From Streptomyces indicus (lineage in GTDB: Bacteria > Actinomycetota > Actinomycetes > Streptomycetales > Streptomycetaceae): a stretch of DNA of 64,000 bases. Below, piece by piece: positions 32,582-41,206 of the stretch; within the stretch, counting starts at the first letter, position 1; every line of letters starts with the position of its first letter. The translations under genes and the position numbers were made by a program. Under the pieces are notes generated by a model. The model saw only the letters and a program-made list of their open reading frames with translations. It had not been told where the DNA came from and made no database searches. Location: the NCBI RefSeq assembly GCF_900100315.1, contig NZ_FNFF01000008.1, positions 1-64,000 of the forward strand. Direction: 5' to 3'.

Positions 32582-33409
32582 CGCCTCGACGGGCTCCGCG
32601 ACTGCGGACTCCGCGGCTGCGGGCTCCGCAGCTGCCGGCTTCGACGCGCGGATGACCACCGAGTGCATACCGTCCGCGACCTGGTGCGTCGGCGCGAGGT
32701 CGACGTCCGTGAATCCCGCGTCGGCGAGGCCCGTTCGGTACTCCGCGAAGGAGAGCGCGCCCGCGATGCAGCCGGTCCACTCGCCGCGCTCGGCGCGCTG
32801 CTCGGCGGTGAGGGCGTCCTCGGCCACCACGTCCGCGATGCCGATGCGGCCGCCCGGGACCAGCACGCGGAACATCTCGGCGAACACGGCCCGCTTGTCC
32901 GTCGACAGATTGACCACGCAGTTCGAGATGACGACGTCGACGGTGCCGGCAGGCAGCGGGACCGCCTCGATGGACCCCTTCAGGAACTCGACATTGTCCG
33001 CACGGGCCTTCTCCTTGTTGGCCAGGGCGAGCGCGAGCATCTCGTCGGTCATGTCCAGGCCGTACACGCGGCCTCCGGGGCCGACCCGCCGGGCCGACAG
33101 CAGGACGTCGATGCCCCCGCCGGAGCCGAGATCCAACACCCTCTCCCCGGCGCGCAGTTCGGCTACGGCCGTGGGGTTCCCGCAACCCAGCGAGGCCGCG
33201 AGCGCCTCGACCGGAAGGGTCTCGCGCTCCTGCGCCGCGTACAGGGCCGATCCGAACCCGGCCTCCACCACGTCCCCCGGGCCGCAGCACGCATCGCCAC
33301 AACACCCGGCAGTCCGCCCGCTGCCGGCCGGGGCGGTTCCGGCGCGCAAGGCGGCGGCCGCGTAGCGCTCGCGCACGGCCTTGCGCAGATCCGCGGAGTC
33401 ATCGGCCAT
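32564..33409 (-). CDS. arsM: Arsenite S-adenosylmethionine methyltransferase
   Basis: 281 residues from ATG 33409 with GGAGG. SAM-binding VLDLGSGGGIDVLLSAR and As-binding cysteines at GCCGDACCGP, SLGCGNP, SNCVVNLS and EWTGCIAGA (conserved ArsM set). The Ala-rich tail (PAAAEPAAAESAVAEP) ends in the 26-bp repeat. Methylates As(III) to volatile or less toxic species. The promoter holds the TGATTCGA palindrome of the ArsR1 type. Confidence 0.92.
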   Translation of the reverse strand: MADDSADLRKAVRERYAAAALRAGTAPAGSGRTAGCCGDACCGPGDVVEAGFGSALYAAQERETLPVEALAASLGCGNPTAVAELRAGERVLDLGSGGGIDVLLSARRVGPGGRVYGLDMTDEMLALALANKEKARADNVEFLKGSIEAVPLPAGTVDVVISNCVVNLSTDKRAVFAEMFRVLVPGGRIGIADVVAEDALTAEQRAERGEWTGCIAGALSFAEYRTGLADAGFTDVDLAPTHQVADGMHSVVIRASKPAAAEPAAAESAVAEPVEASDVRG

Positions 33410-33422
33410 GACACACCTCCAC

Positions 33423-33444
33423 TGATTCGAGATTTCTCGAATCA
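33423..33444. promoter_or_regulatory. ArsR-type palindrome upstream of arsM
   Basis: TGATTCGAGA - TT - TCTCGAATCA, perfect 10-bp arms, 13 bp before arsM's ATG. Shares TGATTCGA with the arsR operators. Also lies about 125 bp upstream of the divergent kinase gene. Confidence 0.78.
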
Positions 33445-33567
33445 ACAGTGCGCCCTGCATCGATGACTGTCAATACAGGGGTGCCTGCCTCGCCGCGGCC
33501 AACTCCGTTTATCCTCAACGGCGTTGCGCCGGGACCAGGCGCGCGGAGTCGGGGGAGCGACAACATC

Positions 33568-35484
33568 ATGAGCGGGACGTACGACGGCGCGGACGACGGG
33601 ACGGACGGCGGGACGGGCGACGGGACCGGCGACGGGACCGGCGACGGGACGGACGGCGGGATCACGCCGCTCGCGGTGGGCGACCCCGCGCGCATCGGCC
33701 CGTATCTGCTGCTCGGACGGCTGGGCGCGGGCGGGATGGGCCGGGTGTTCCTCGCGCGGACCGAACGCGGGCGGACCGTGGCCGTGAAGGTGGTCCACGA
33801 GGAGCATGTCTCCGACCGCCAGTTCAGGGCGCGCTTCCGCCAGGAGATCGAGGCGTCCCGGCGGGTCGGCGAGCGCCACACGGCGCCGGTGCTCGACGCC
33901 GGCCCGGACGACGAACCGCCGTGGGTGGCGACCGGCTACGTTCCGGGGCTCTCGCTCGATCAGGTCGTACGGCGGCACGGACCGCTGCCGGCCGAGTCCG
34001 TGTACGCCCTGGCCGACGGCCTCCTGAAGGCGCTGACCGACATCCACGGCGCCGGCATCGTGCACCGCGACCTCAAGCCGTCCAACGTGATGCTGACCGT
34101 CGACGGCACCAAGGTCATCGACTTCGGGATCGCGCGGGCGCTCGACGCCTCCGTCGAGTCGCTGCTCACCAGCACGGGGATGGCCGTCGGATCGCCGGGG
34201 TTCATGTCGCCGGAGCAGATACGCGGGCAGCGCGCGGGAGTGAAGAGCGATGTGTTCACGCTCGGCTGCGTCCTGACGTACGCGGCCACCGGGCGGCTGC
34301 CGTTCGGGCACGGGGCGAGCAACCAGCACGCGGTGATGTACCAGATCGTGGAGGGCGACCCCGATCTGGCGGAGGTCGAGGACGCGGCGCTGCGGGCGCT
34401 GATCGCGCGCTGCCTGACCAAGGACGCCGCGCTGCGGCCGGGCGTCGAGGAGCTGGTGGCGGACCCGGAGCTGCCGCGGCCGGTCACGGCACGTGGCGCG
34501 TGGCTGCCCGCCGCGGTGATCGCTCAACTCGCCCAGCAGTCCGCCCAGTTGCTTGATGCGGAGGCCTCGCCGCTGCGTGAGGAGGGCGCGGCGCCGGCGG
34601 TACGGGCGGCGGCAGCGGACCCGGCGGCCCCAGCGGACCGCGCGACCGTCGGGCTCAGGCCACAAGGTGCAGGAGCGGACACCGGAGGCGGCACGGGAGC
34701 GGGGGCCGGCACCGCGACCCGCGAGGGACGGCCTCGGCGGCGCCGCACGGTCGTCGTGCTGCCCGTCGTCGCGGTGCTCGCCGTCGGCGGCGGCACGGTC
34801 GCCCTGCTCCAGCCGTTCGGGAACGGCGGGGACGGCAGCCGTGCGCAGCCGCCGGGCAGCAGCGCCAGTGCGACGCCCGGTGGGAGCGAGTCCGCCCGTA
34901 CGCCGTCGGGTTCGCCCTCCGGCGGCGAGAAGGGCCCGGACGAGGACGGGAGCAAGGACAAGGGCAAGGGCAAGGAGGACGGGCAGGGCGGTGACAGCCC
35001 GAACGCCCGGGAGAGCGACGGGAGTTCGGACGGCGCCGCGCAGGGTTCGGGCGGCGCACCGACCGGCGAGGGCTCCGCCGCCGCGGCCGGAGGCGCGGAC
35101 TCGGGTTCGGGATCCGGGTCCGGTTCGGGATCCGGCTCGGGGTCGGGGTCCGACGGCGGGGGCGGATCCGCCGCGGGTTCCCCGCCGCCGAACCTCACCG
35201 CGTACGACCTGAAGTACGTCAACTCCTGTGTCGGCGCCTGCGACATGCCCATCAAGGTGAGCTGGAACGCGGTCCCGCGCGCGACCCGCTACGACATCCA
35301 CTACACCAACAAGGGCAGCAACTTCACGCAGAAGAACGTGGACACGACGTACTCCACGGCCGCCACCAGCTACACGATCAAGGGCCCCTTCTCCGGGGAC
35401 GAGATCTGCGTGACCGTCCGCGCAGCCAACTCCCACGGGCCGTCCGCGTGGGCGGAGCGGTACTGCGCCACGGTGGCGTACTGA
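33568..35484 (+). CDS. Ser/Thr protein kinase with FN3-like extracellular tail
   Basis: 638 residues from ATG 33568 with GGGGGAG 10 nt upstream. After a short DGTGDGTG repeat, residues 45-310 are a Hanks kinase: LGRLGAGGMGRVFLA (P-loop), VAVKVV (Lys), VHRDLKPSNVM (catalytic loop), VIDFGIA and MSPEQI. A membrane helix (RTVVVLPVVAVLAVGGGTVA), a charged Ser/Gly-rich linker (SGSGSGSG repeats) and a C-terminal FN3-like domain (CDMPIKVSWNAVPRATRYDI) follow. A PknB-type receptor kinase that probably senses an extracellular ligand; no PASTA repeats. Confidence 0.93.
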   Translation: MSGTYDGADDGTDGGTGDGTGDGTGDGTDGGITPLAVGDPARIGPYLLLGRLGAGGMGRVFLARTERGRTVAVKVVHEEHVSDRQFRARFRQEIEASRRVGERHTAPVLDAGPDDEPPWVATGYVPGLSLDQVVRRHGPLPAESVYALADGLLKALTDIHGAGIVHRDLKPSNVMLTVDGTKVIDFGIARALDASVESLLTSTGMAVGSPGFMSPEQIRGQRAGVKSDVFTLGCVLTYAATGRLPFGHGASNQHAVMYQIVEGDPDLAEVEDAALRALIARCLTKDAALRPGVEELVADPELPRPVTARGAWLPAAVIAQLAQQSAQLLDAEASPLREEGAAPAVRAAAADPAAPADRATVGLRPQGAGADTGGGTGAGAGTATREGRPRRRRTVVVLPVVAVLAVGGGTVALLQPFGNGGDGSRAQPPGSSASATPGGSESARTPSGSPSGGEKGPDEDGSKDKGKGKEDGQGGDSPNARESDGSSDGAAQGSGGAPTGEGSAAAAGGADSGSGSGSGSGSGSGSGSDGGGGSAAGSPPPNLTAYDLKYVNSCVGACDMPIKVSWNAVPRATRYDIHYTNKGSNFTQKNVDTTYSTAATSYTIKGPFSGDEICVTVRAANSHGPSAWAERYCATVAY

Positions 35485-35488
35485 GGCC

Positions 35489-35505
35489 GCCGGCCCCCGG
35501 CCGGC
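35489..35505. terminator. Hairpin between convergent kinase and gerW genes
   Basis: GCCGGCC (35489-35495), loop CCC, GGCCGGC (35499-35505), perfect 7-bp stem 5 bp after the kinase stop. Short but GC-rich; likely bidirectional. Confidence 0.65.
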
Positions 35506-35528
35506 TTCCGGCCTCCCTCACCCGACGG

Positions 35529-35942
35529 CTAGCGGCTCCACCGGCCGAGCCACCGGACCAGCGCGGGCACCGCCGCGCCCGCCGCGAGGGCGGCCAGCGG
35601 GAGGGCGACGCGCTGCCAGGGGGTGCGCAGCGGGTGGTACGTGGCCGTGCCGTTCCTGATCTCGATGTAGCCGATCGGGTGGGCGCCCGACATCGCGCCC
35701 GCACCCGGCCCGCTTCCCTGCCCCTGCCCACGACCCTGCCCCTGCCCGTCCGGGCCCGTCGCGCCGCCGAAGTCGAAGATCTCGGCGACCGGGATGACGG
35801 TGACGCCGTCCCTGGTCACGGCCTCCCCGAAGGCGCTCACGCGCCCGCGTCCGGGCGCCGGGGCAAGCTCGTACACCCGGTCAGGCAAGGCGACTTGGCT
35901 CTCACCGCCGCCCTGCGGCGCGATCTCGTTCGAGCGGGTCAT
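35529..35942 (-). CDS. GerW-family sporulation protein
   Basis: 137 residues from ATG 35942 (MTRSNEIAPQGGGESQVALP). GEAVTRDGVTVIPVAEIFDFGG matches the GerW/YtfJ core; a Gly/Gln-rich linker (GQGQGRGQGQG) and a C-terminal membrane helix (ALPLAALAAGAAVPALVRWL) follow. The start gives the usual family length; upstream codons are unconserved. Probably a spore- or envelope-associated protein. Confidence 0.82.
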   Translation of the reverse strand: MTRSNEIAPQGGGESQVALPDRVYELAPAPGRGRVSAFGEAVTRDGVTVIPVAEIFDFGGATGPDGQGQGRGQGQGSGPGAGAMSGAHPIGYIEIRNGTATYHPLRTPWQRVALPLAALAAGAAVPALVRWLGRWSR

Positions 35943-36057
35943 CTGGTGCCTCCGAATAGCTGGTGGCGGCAGTCGGCTACGGGTGACGCGCCGGTCCCGG
36001 TCGAGCATCGCACAAGCCCGCGGACCCGCCACGTACGGGCGATCCGGCCCCGCAGAA

Positions 36058-36071
36058 ACGTGACGTCACGT
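36058..36071. promoter_or_regulatory. Perfect palindrome ACGTGACGTCACGT
   Basis: 14 bp, 23 bp before the ATG at 36095. Candidate operator for the membrane-protein/cysteine-synthase-like/MFS group; regulator unknown. Confidence 0.5.
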
Positions 36072-36094
36072 AACGGCTGAATTACGGTCGGCAC

Positions 36095-36643
36095 ATGATC
36101 GAGGCGTGGCGGGTGCTGGTGCGGGCGGTGCGGCGGGGCCGTCTCGCGCTCGTGCCGCTGCTCGCCGTGCTCATCACGGCCCATCTCGCGAGCGCCGCGC
36201 ACAGCGCCCCGTTCGCCGGGCCGCACGTCGGGGTCGTCGCGATCTGCCCGCCCGCGCACCACGCGGCGGCCGGTCCGCATCAGGCCGCCGGGCAGGACGC
36301 GGGCCCGGGCGCCGGGCACAACGAGGGCGCGGGACAGGACGCCGGGGCCGGGACGGCCCCGCCCACAGCGGTCCCCGGGCAGCTAGCCCCCAACCCCGAG
36401 CAGCTCACCCCCAACCCCGCTCACGAGCACGACGGAAGCCGGCACGTCGACCACAGCGTGGACCGGCCGCGCGACCCGGGCGGCGCGCAGGAGCCTCAAC
36501 TGCCCGAGCTGCCAGCCGTGTTCGTTTCCGCGCCCGCGGTCCACGACGCGCACCGCGCGCCGCCCGTGCGGGCCGTCCGCCCACCCGCCGGGCCTCCCGG
36601 CTGCGACGGCGACCGGTCCTCGCTCGGCATCTGGCGGCTGTAG
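36095..36643 (+). CDS. Hypothetical secreted/anchored Pro/His-rich protein
   Basis: 182 residues. A basic N-terminus and one membrane segment (GRLALVPLLAVLITAHLASA) followed by Gly/Pro/His-rich low complexity (HHAAAGPHQAAG, HEHDGSRHVDH) and a C-terminal PQLPELPAVFVSAPAVH. His clusters could bind metal. It precedes the cysteine-synthase-like gene by 140 bp. Family not recognised. Confidence 0.5.
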   Translation: MIEAWRVLVRAVRRGRLALVPLLAVLITAHLASAAHSAPFAGPHVGVVAICPPAHHAAAGPHQAAGQDAGPGAGHNEGAGQDAGAGTAPPTAVPGQLAPNPEQLTPNPAHEHDGSRHVDHSVDRPRDPGGAQEPQLPELPAVFVSAPAVHDAHRAPPVRAVRPPAGPPGCDGDRSSLGIWRL

Positions 36644-36783
36644 GCACGCCCCCGCACCTCGCGCCACCCTCCTCTCCCAACCGGGAGGCGGTGCGGCCGA
36701 GGTGCGTCCGCGTGTACCCGAACCGCCCTCTCATCCCGTGCCCCGCGCCCTCGCGCGCCCACGGCACGTAGGAGCCGTACGCC

Positions 36784-37947
36784 ATGAACGCCCTGCACCT
36801 GCTCGAACAGCTCGACCCCCTCGACCCCGTGCCGGACTCCCCCGGCCCCGCCGTGCACACCCCCGTCCCGGTCGTCGCCCGGCACCCCGCCCAACTGGTG
36901 GGCAACACCCCGGTGTTGTGGGTGGACCAGCCCTTCGCGCCGCACGGGCGCGGCTTCTTCGCCAAACTCGAAGGGGCCAACCCCGGCGGCATCAAGGACC
37001 GTCCGGGCCTGCACATGATCCGCGAGGCCCGGCGCCGCGGGGAGCTCGCGCCGGGTGCGCCCGTGATCGAGTCCTCCAGCGGCACACTCGGGCTCGGCCT
37101 CGCCCTGGCCGGGCTCACGTACGGACATCCGGTCACCGTGGTGTCCGACCCCGGGATGGAGCCGGCGATGGTGCGGCTGCTCGCCTCGCTCGGCGCGCAG
37201 GTGGACCGCGTCGAGCAGCCGCATCCCACCGGCGGCTGGCAGGAGGCCCGCAAGGCGCGGGTGGCCGAGCTGCTCGCCGCCACCCCGGGCGCGTACTGCC
37301 CCGACCAGTACGCCAACCCGGACAACGTCGCGGCCTACGCGCCGCTCGCCGCCGAACTCACCGCCCAGCTCGGCCGGATCGACATCCTCGTCGTGGCCGT
37401 GGGCACCGGCGGGCACTCGGCCGGGATCGCCGCCGGACTGCGGCAGCACTCCCCCGGCCTGCGCGTGATCGGCGTGGACGCGGTCGGCTCGGCGATCTTC
37501 GGGCAGCCCGCGGGTCCGCGCCTGATGCGCGGGCTCGGCTCCAGCATCCATCCGGCGAACGTGGACTACGGGGCCTTCGCCGAGGTGCACTGGGTGGCGC
37601 CGGGTGAAGCGGTGTGGGCCTGCCGCCAGTTGGCGCGGCGGCACTACGCCTCGGGCGGCTGGAGCGTGGGCGCGGTCGCGCTGGTCGCGGGCTGGGCGGC
37701 GCGCACCTCGGCGCCCGGGACGCGGATCGCGGCGGTGTTCCCCGACGGCCCGTACCGCTATCTGGAGACGGTCTACAACGACAACTGGTGTGCGGAGCAA
37801 GGGATTTCGGATGCGGTGCCGCGGCCGGAGCCCGATGAGATCGCGGACCCCGGCGCCCGTGCGGTGACGCACTGGACGCGGTGCCGGCGCGTGCGCGATC
37901 CGCTCGGCAGGACCGCGGTCGCGGCGCGCGGGGCGGGTGTCCGGTGA
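36784..37947 (+). CDS. Cysteine-synthase-family PLP enzyme
   Basis: 387 residues with GGAG upstream. Fold-type II motifs: LVGNTPVLW, LEGANPGGIKDRPGLHMI (PLP Lys), VIESSSGTLGLGLALAGL (Ser/Thr loop) and VVAVGTGGHSAGI (Gly-rich phosphate loop). It differs from CysK by lacking the usual SxNTG (here SSGTLG) and having a C-terminal extension (VTHWTRCRRVRDPLGRT). It could make an amino-acid precursor (for example a diaminopropionate or cysteine-like product, as SbnA does) exported by the MFS protein coupled to it by a 4-bp GTGA overlap. Substrate unknown. Confidence 0.85.
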   Translation: MNALHLLEQLDPLDPVPDSPGPAVHTPVPVVARHPAQLVGNTPVLWVDQPFAPHGRGFFAKLEGANPGGIKDRPGLHMIREARRRGELAPGAPVIESSSGTLGLGLALAGLTYGHPVTVVSDPGMEPAMVRLLASLGAQVDRVEQPHPTGGWQEARKARVAELLAATPGAYCPDQYANPDNVAAYAPLAAELTAQLGRIDILVVAVGTGGHSAGIAAGLRQHSPGLRVIGVDAVGSAIFGQPAGPRLMRGLGSSIHPANVDYGAFAEVHWVAPGEAVWACRQLARRHYASGGWSVGAVALVAGWAARTSAPGTRIAAVFPDGPYRYLETVYNDNWCAEQGISDAVPRPEPDEIADPGARAVTHWTRCRRVRDPLGRTAVAARGAGVR

Positions 37948-39224
37948 AGGGGCTGCGCGCGCAGGTCGCGTCCTTCGATCCGGCCGTACGGCTGCTCATG
38001 GTCAATCAGTTCGCCATCAACCTCGGCTTCTACATGCTGATGCCCTACCTCGCCGACCACCTCGGGCACGGACTCGGGCTCGCGGCCTGGGCGGTGGGAC
38101 TGGTGCTCGGGGTGCGGAACCTCTCGCAGCAGGGCATGTTCCTGGTCGGCGGCACGCTCGCCGACCGCTACGGGTGCAAGCCGATGATCCTGGCCGGGTG
38201 CGGGCTGCGGACGGTGGCCTTCGCGCTGCTCGGCTTCGCGCAGTCGCTGCCCGCGCTGATCGTGGCCTCGGCGCTGACCGGTCTTGCGGGCGCGCTGTTC
38301 AATCCGGCGGTACGGGCCTACCTCGCGGCCGAGGCGGGCGAGGAGCGGCGGGTGGAGGCCTTCGCCGCGTTCAACGTCTTCTACCAGGCCGGGATCCTGG
38401 TCGGTCCGCTCGCCGGACTCGCCCTGCTCGCCTGGGACTTCAGGGCGGTGTGCGCGGCCTCCGCGGTGATCTTCGGTGCGCTCGCTCTGCTCCAGGCCCG
38501 GGCCCTGCCCGCGCGGGCACCGGCCGACCGGAGCGCGGAGCCGGCCTGGCGTGCGGTGCTCGCGGACTGGCGCTCGATCGCGGCGAACCGCCCGTTCCTG
38601 CTCTTCGCGGTGGCGATGTCGGGCAGTTACGTGCTCGCCTTCCAGGTGTACCTCGCCCTGCCGCTGCGGGCGCGCGAGGTGTTCGGCGAGCGGACCGGCC
38701 TGGTCACGGGGGCGGTCTTCGCGGTGTCCGCGCTGGCCGCGCTGTCCGGCCAGCTGAAGCTGACGGCCTGGGCGAAGCGCCGGCTCTCGGGGCCGCGGGC
38801 CATCGCGCTGGGCCTTGCGGTGATGGGGGCGGCGTTCCTGCCGGTGCTGCCCGGGCTGTACGGGCAGGGCGCGCAGGCGGCGGACGGCTTCGGTGCGCGG
38901 GTGTACGCGGTGACGGGGCTCGTGCTGTGTGCCGCGCTGCTCGCCTGGGGCGGGGCGCTGCTCTACCCGTTCGAGATGGACACCGTGGTGCGGCTGTCCG
39001 GGGAGCGCCTGGTCGCCACGTACTACGGCGCGTACAACACCGCGTCCGGGATCGCGATCGCCGTCGGGAACCTGGGGGTGGGCGCGCTGTTCGACACCGG
39101 GGTGGTGTGGCTGCCGTGGGTGGCGCTGGCCGCGACGGGGGTGCTGTGTGCGGGGGCGGTCGGGTTGCTGGAGCGGGGTGGGTATCTGCGGGTGCCTGAG
39201 CGGGAGTTGGCGGTGGCGGGCTGA
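37944..39224 (+). CDS. MFS transporter coupled to cysteine-synthase-like enzyme
   Basis: 426 residues from GTG overlapping the upstream stop. About 12 membrane helices; LADRYGCKPMILAGCGLRTV is the MFS loop 2-3 motif. Exporter or importer of the upstream enzyme's product is inferred from operon structure; no substrate signature. Confidence 0.88.
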   Translation: MKGLRAQVASFDPAVRLLMVNQFAINLGFYMLMPYLADHLGHGLGLAAWAVGLVLGVRNLSQQGMFLVGGTLADRYGCKPMILAGCGLRTVAFALLGFAQSLPALIVASALTGLAGALFNPAVRAYLAAEAGEERRVEAFAAFNVFYQAGILVGPLAGLALLAWDFRAVCAASAVIFGALALLQARALPARAPADRSAEPAWRAVLADWRSIAANRPFLLFAVAMSGSYVLAFQVYLALPLRAREVFGERTGLVTGAVFAVSALAALSGQLKLTAWAKRRLSGPRAIALGLAVMGAAFLPVLPGLYGQGAQAADGFGARVYAVTGLVLCAALLAWGGALLYPFEMDTVVRLSGERLVATYYGAYNTASGIAIAVGNLGVGALFDTGVVWLPWVALAATGVLCAGAVGLLERGGYLRVPERELAVAG

Positions 39225-39269
39225 GGGGACGGGTGCCCGCCGGTGACGGTGACCAGGCGGGTGCGGTCG

Positions 39270-40595
39270 CTAGCCGGCAGGCGCCGGGTGCAGCGCATCC
39301 CGGACCGGGCGGTGGCTGTGCCGCCAGCCGCCGGCCGTCCGGGCCGCGCCCGCCACGTGCGGGTGCCCGGCGGGCAGTTCGGGGTGCACGTGCGCCGGTG
39401 CGTCCACGGCGGGCCACATCCGCACGGCCGCGATCGCCGCGGCCGCGGCCAGCGCGCCGAGGACGAGCACCGCGGACCGCAGGCCGGCCGCCGCCCCCAG
39501 CCAGCCGGCCAGCGGGTAGGTGAGCAGCCAGCAGGCGTGCGAGAGCGAGAACTGGGCGGCGTACGCCGGGGGACGCTCCTCGGGCGGGGCCGCGCGGCGG
39601 ATCAGGCGGCCGGTGGGCGTGAGCACCGTCGAGCAGGCCGCGCCGAACGCCGCCCACGACCCGAGCAGCGCCGCCCATCGCCAACTCCCGCCGCCCGGAC
39701 CTGAGATGACCGCGAGGCCGACGAAGACGGGGGTGAGCAGCAGGCCTCCGGCGAGCATCACCGTACGGTCGGCCAGCCGGTCGAGGAGACGCGGCAGCAG
39801 CAGGGCCACCAGCATCGAACCGGCACCGTAGGCGCCGAGCGCGAAGGCGACGTCGCCGGTGCCGCGGCCGAGCGAATCCCGTACGTACACCACGGTGTTG
39901 ACGGTGACGGTCGCGCTCGCCGCGGCCACGGCGAGGTCGAGGGCGAGCAGGGCGCGCAGGCTCGGGGTGACGAGGAAGAGGCGGATGCCGGCGGTGGCGG
40001 CACCGCGCCCGCGGGGGACGGCGGCGGGCTTCGGCAGGACCGCCGAGACCACCAGGACCGCGGAGGCCAGGAAGCCGCCGACGGTGCCGAGGAAGAGCCG
40101 GTGGTAGCTCATGAGGGTGAGCAGGGCGGCGGCGAGCGCCGGGCTGAACAGGCTCTCCAGGTCGTACGCGAGACGGGAGAGGGTGAGCGCGCGGGTGTAG
40201 TCGCGCTCGGCGGGCAGCACGTCCGGGACGAGGGCCTGGAAGGTCGGGGTGAACGCGGCGGACGCCGCCTGGAGCACGAAGATCAGGACGTACACCTGCC
40301 AGACCTGCGTCACGAACGGCAGGCTCGACGCGGCCCCGGCGCGCAGCAGATCGGAGCCGACGAGCAGCGTCCGGCGCGGGATCCGGGCCCCGAGGGCGCC
40401 GATCACGGGCGCGATCCCCACGTACGCCACCATCTTGATCGCGAGCGCGGTGCCGAGCACCGAGCCGGCCCGCGCGCCCGCGAGGTCGTAGGCGAGCAGC
40501 CCGAGCGCGACCGTCGCGAGTCCGGTGCCGAGCAGGGCGACGACCTGGGCGGTGAACAGGCGGCGGTAGGTCCGGTCACGCAGCACGGTCGGCAT
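39270..40595 (-). CDS. MFS transporter with His-rich C-terminus
   Basis: 441 residues with about 12 helices, typical of MFS exporters (LVPDVLPAERDYTRALTLSR, the EntS/MFS_3-type loop). The C-terminal 45 residues are His-rich (PAHVHPELPAGHPHV; GWRHSHRPVRDALH), suggesting metal binding. Divergent from an ArsR/SmtB-family gene with an operator in between, so a metal (Ni/Co/Zn class) efflux role is inferred. Confidence 0.85.
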   Translation of the reverse strand: MPTVLRDRTYRRLFTAQVVALLGTGLATVALGLLAYDLAGARAGSVLGTALAIKMVAYVGIAPVIGALGARIPRRTLLVGSDLLRAGAASSLPFVTQVWQVYVLIFVLQAASAAFTPTFQALVPDVLPAERDYTRALTLSRLAYDLESLFSPALAAALLTLMSYHRLFLGTVGGFLASAVLVVSAVLPKPAAVPRGRGAATAGIRLFLVTPSLRALLALDLAVAAASATVTVNTVVYVRDSLGRGTGDVAFALGAYGAGSMLVALLLPRLLDRLADRTVMLAGGLLLTPVFVGLAVISGPGGGSWRWAALLGSWAAFGAACSTVLTPTGRLIRRAAPPEERPPAYAAQFSLSHACWLLTYPLAGWLGAAAGLRSAVLVLGALAAAAAIAAVRMWPAVDAPAHVHPELPAGHPHVAGAARTAGGWRHSHRPVRDALHPAPAG

Positions 40596-40672
40596 GGCGG
40601 TCCCTCCGGGGTCGGTGCGGTCGCTCCGGATCGGGCCCGGTGGTCGGCGCCCGCCCCCTCAGCGTACATACA

Positions 40673-40690
40673 TGTGCGCATACGTGCACA
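40673..40690. promoter_or_regulatory. ArsR/SmtB-type operator candidate
   Basis: TGTGCGCATACGTGCACA, an imperfect 18-bp palindrome (14 of 18 positions symmetric), midway between the divergent MFS and arsR-type genes. Resembles NmtR/KmtR sites in spacing only. Confidence 0.55.
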
Positions 40691-40717
40691 CGATGACGTT
40701 TCCTCTACGCTGAGCCC

Positions 40718-41086
40718 ATGCCCTCCCCCGACGCCGACGCAGCGGGCCCGGCCCGTCCCGCGGCCCACCAGGACGCCCCCGACGCGGCCCGTCTCGCCGA
40801 GGCGGCGGCGGTGTTCGCGATGCTCGCGGACGCGACCCGGCTGCATCTGCTCTGGCTGCTCGCCCAGGGCGAGTCGGACGTCGGCACGCTCACCGGCCAG
40901 GGCACGGCCTCCCGTACGGCGGTCAGCCAGCACCTCGCCAAGCTCCGCCTGGCCGGCCTGGTGGAGACCCGGCGCGAGGGACGGCATGTCCATTACCGGC
41001 TGCGCGACGGGCATGTGCGCCGCCTTGTGGTGGAGGCGCTGAGTCATGCGGATCACCGGGTGACGGGGGAGGCTCCGCACGACTGA
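40718..41086 (+). CDS. ArsR/SmtB-family metal-sensing repressor, NmtR/KmtR-like
   Basis: 122 residues. HTH TASRTAVSQHLAKLRLAGLV with wing REGRHVHYRLRDGHVRR; the C-terminal SHADHRV and GEAPHD and N-terminal AAHQD supply His/Asp. No Cys pair, so not an As sensor; the His pattern resembles Ni/Co sensors NmtR/KmtR. Probable partner of the divergent His-rich MFS exporter. Confidence 0.85.
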   Translation: MPSPDADAAGPARPAAHQDAPDAARLAEAAAVFAMLADATRLHLLWLLAQGESDVGTLTGQGTASRTAVSQHLAKLRLAGLVETRREGRHVHYRLRDGHVRRLVVEALSHADHRVTGEAPHD

Positions 41087-41206
41087 GGGCTGCTGCTTGT
41101 TCGTCGGGTGGTGGGCCTGTGCCGCGGGCGGGCCGCTGCCTGGCGATGAGATTGCGGTGCCGGAGCGGTCTGCCCTGTTCCCGGTCTCCCCACGGAAGGC
41201 TTCCGA

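Noticed and set aside
33590..33660. CRISPR-like repeats
   Set aside because: These are 12-bp coding repeats (Asp-Gly-Thr-Gly) in the kinase N-terminus; no spacers. No CRISPR array was found in the window.
33442..35436. 664-codon reverse frame opposite the Ser/Thr kinase
   Set aside because: Shadow of the kinase gene; no domain recognisable.
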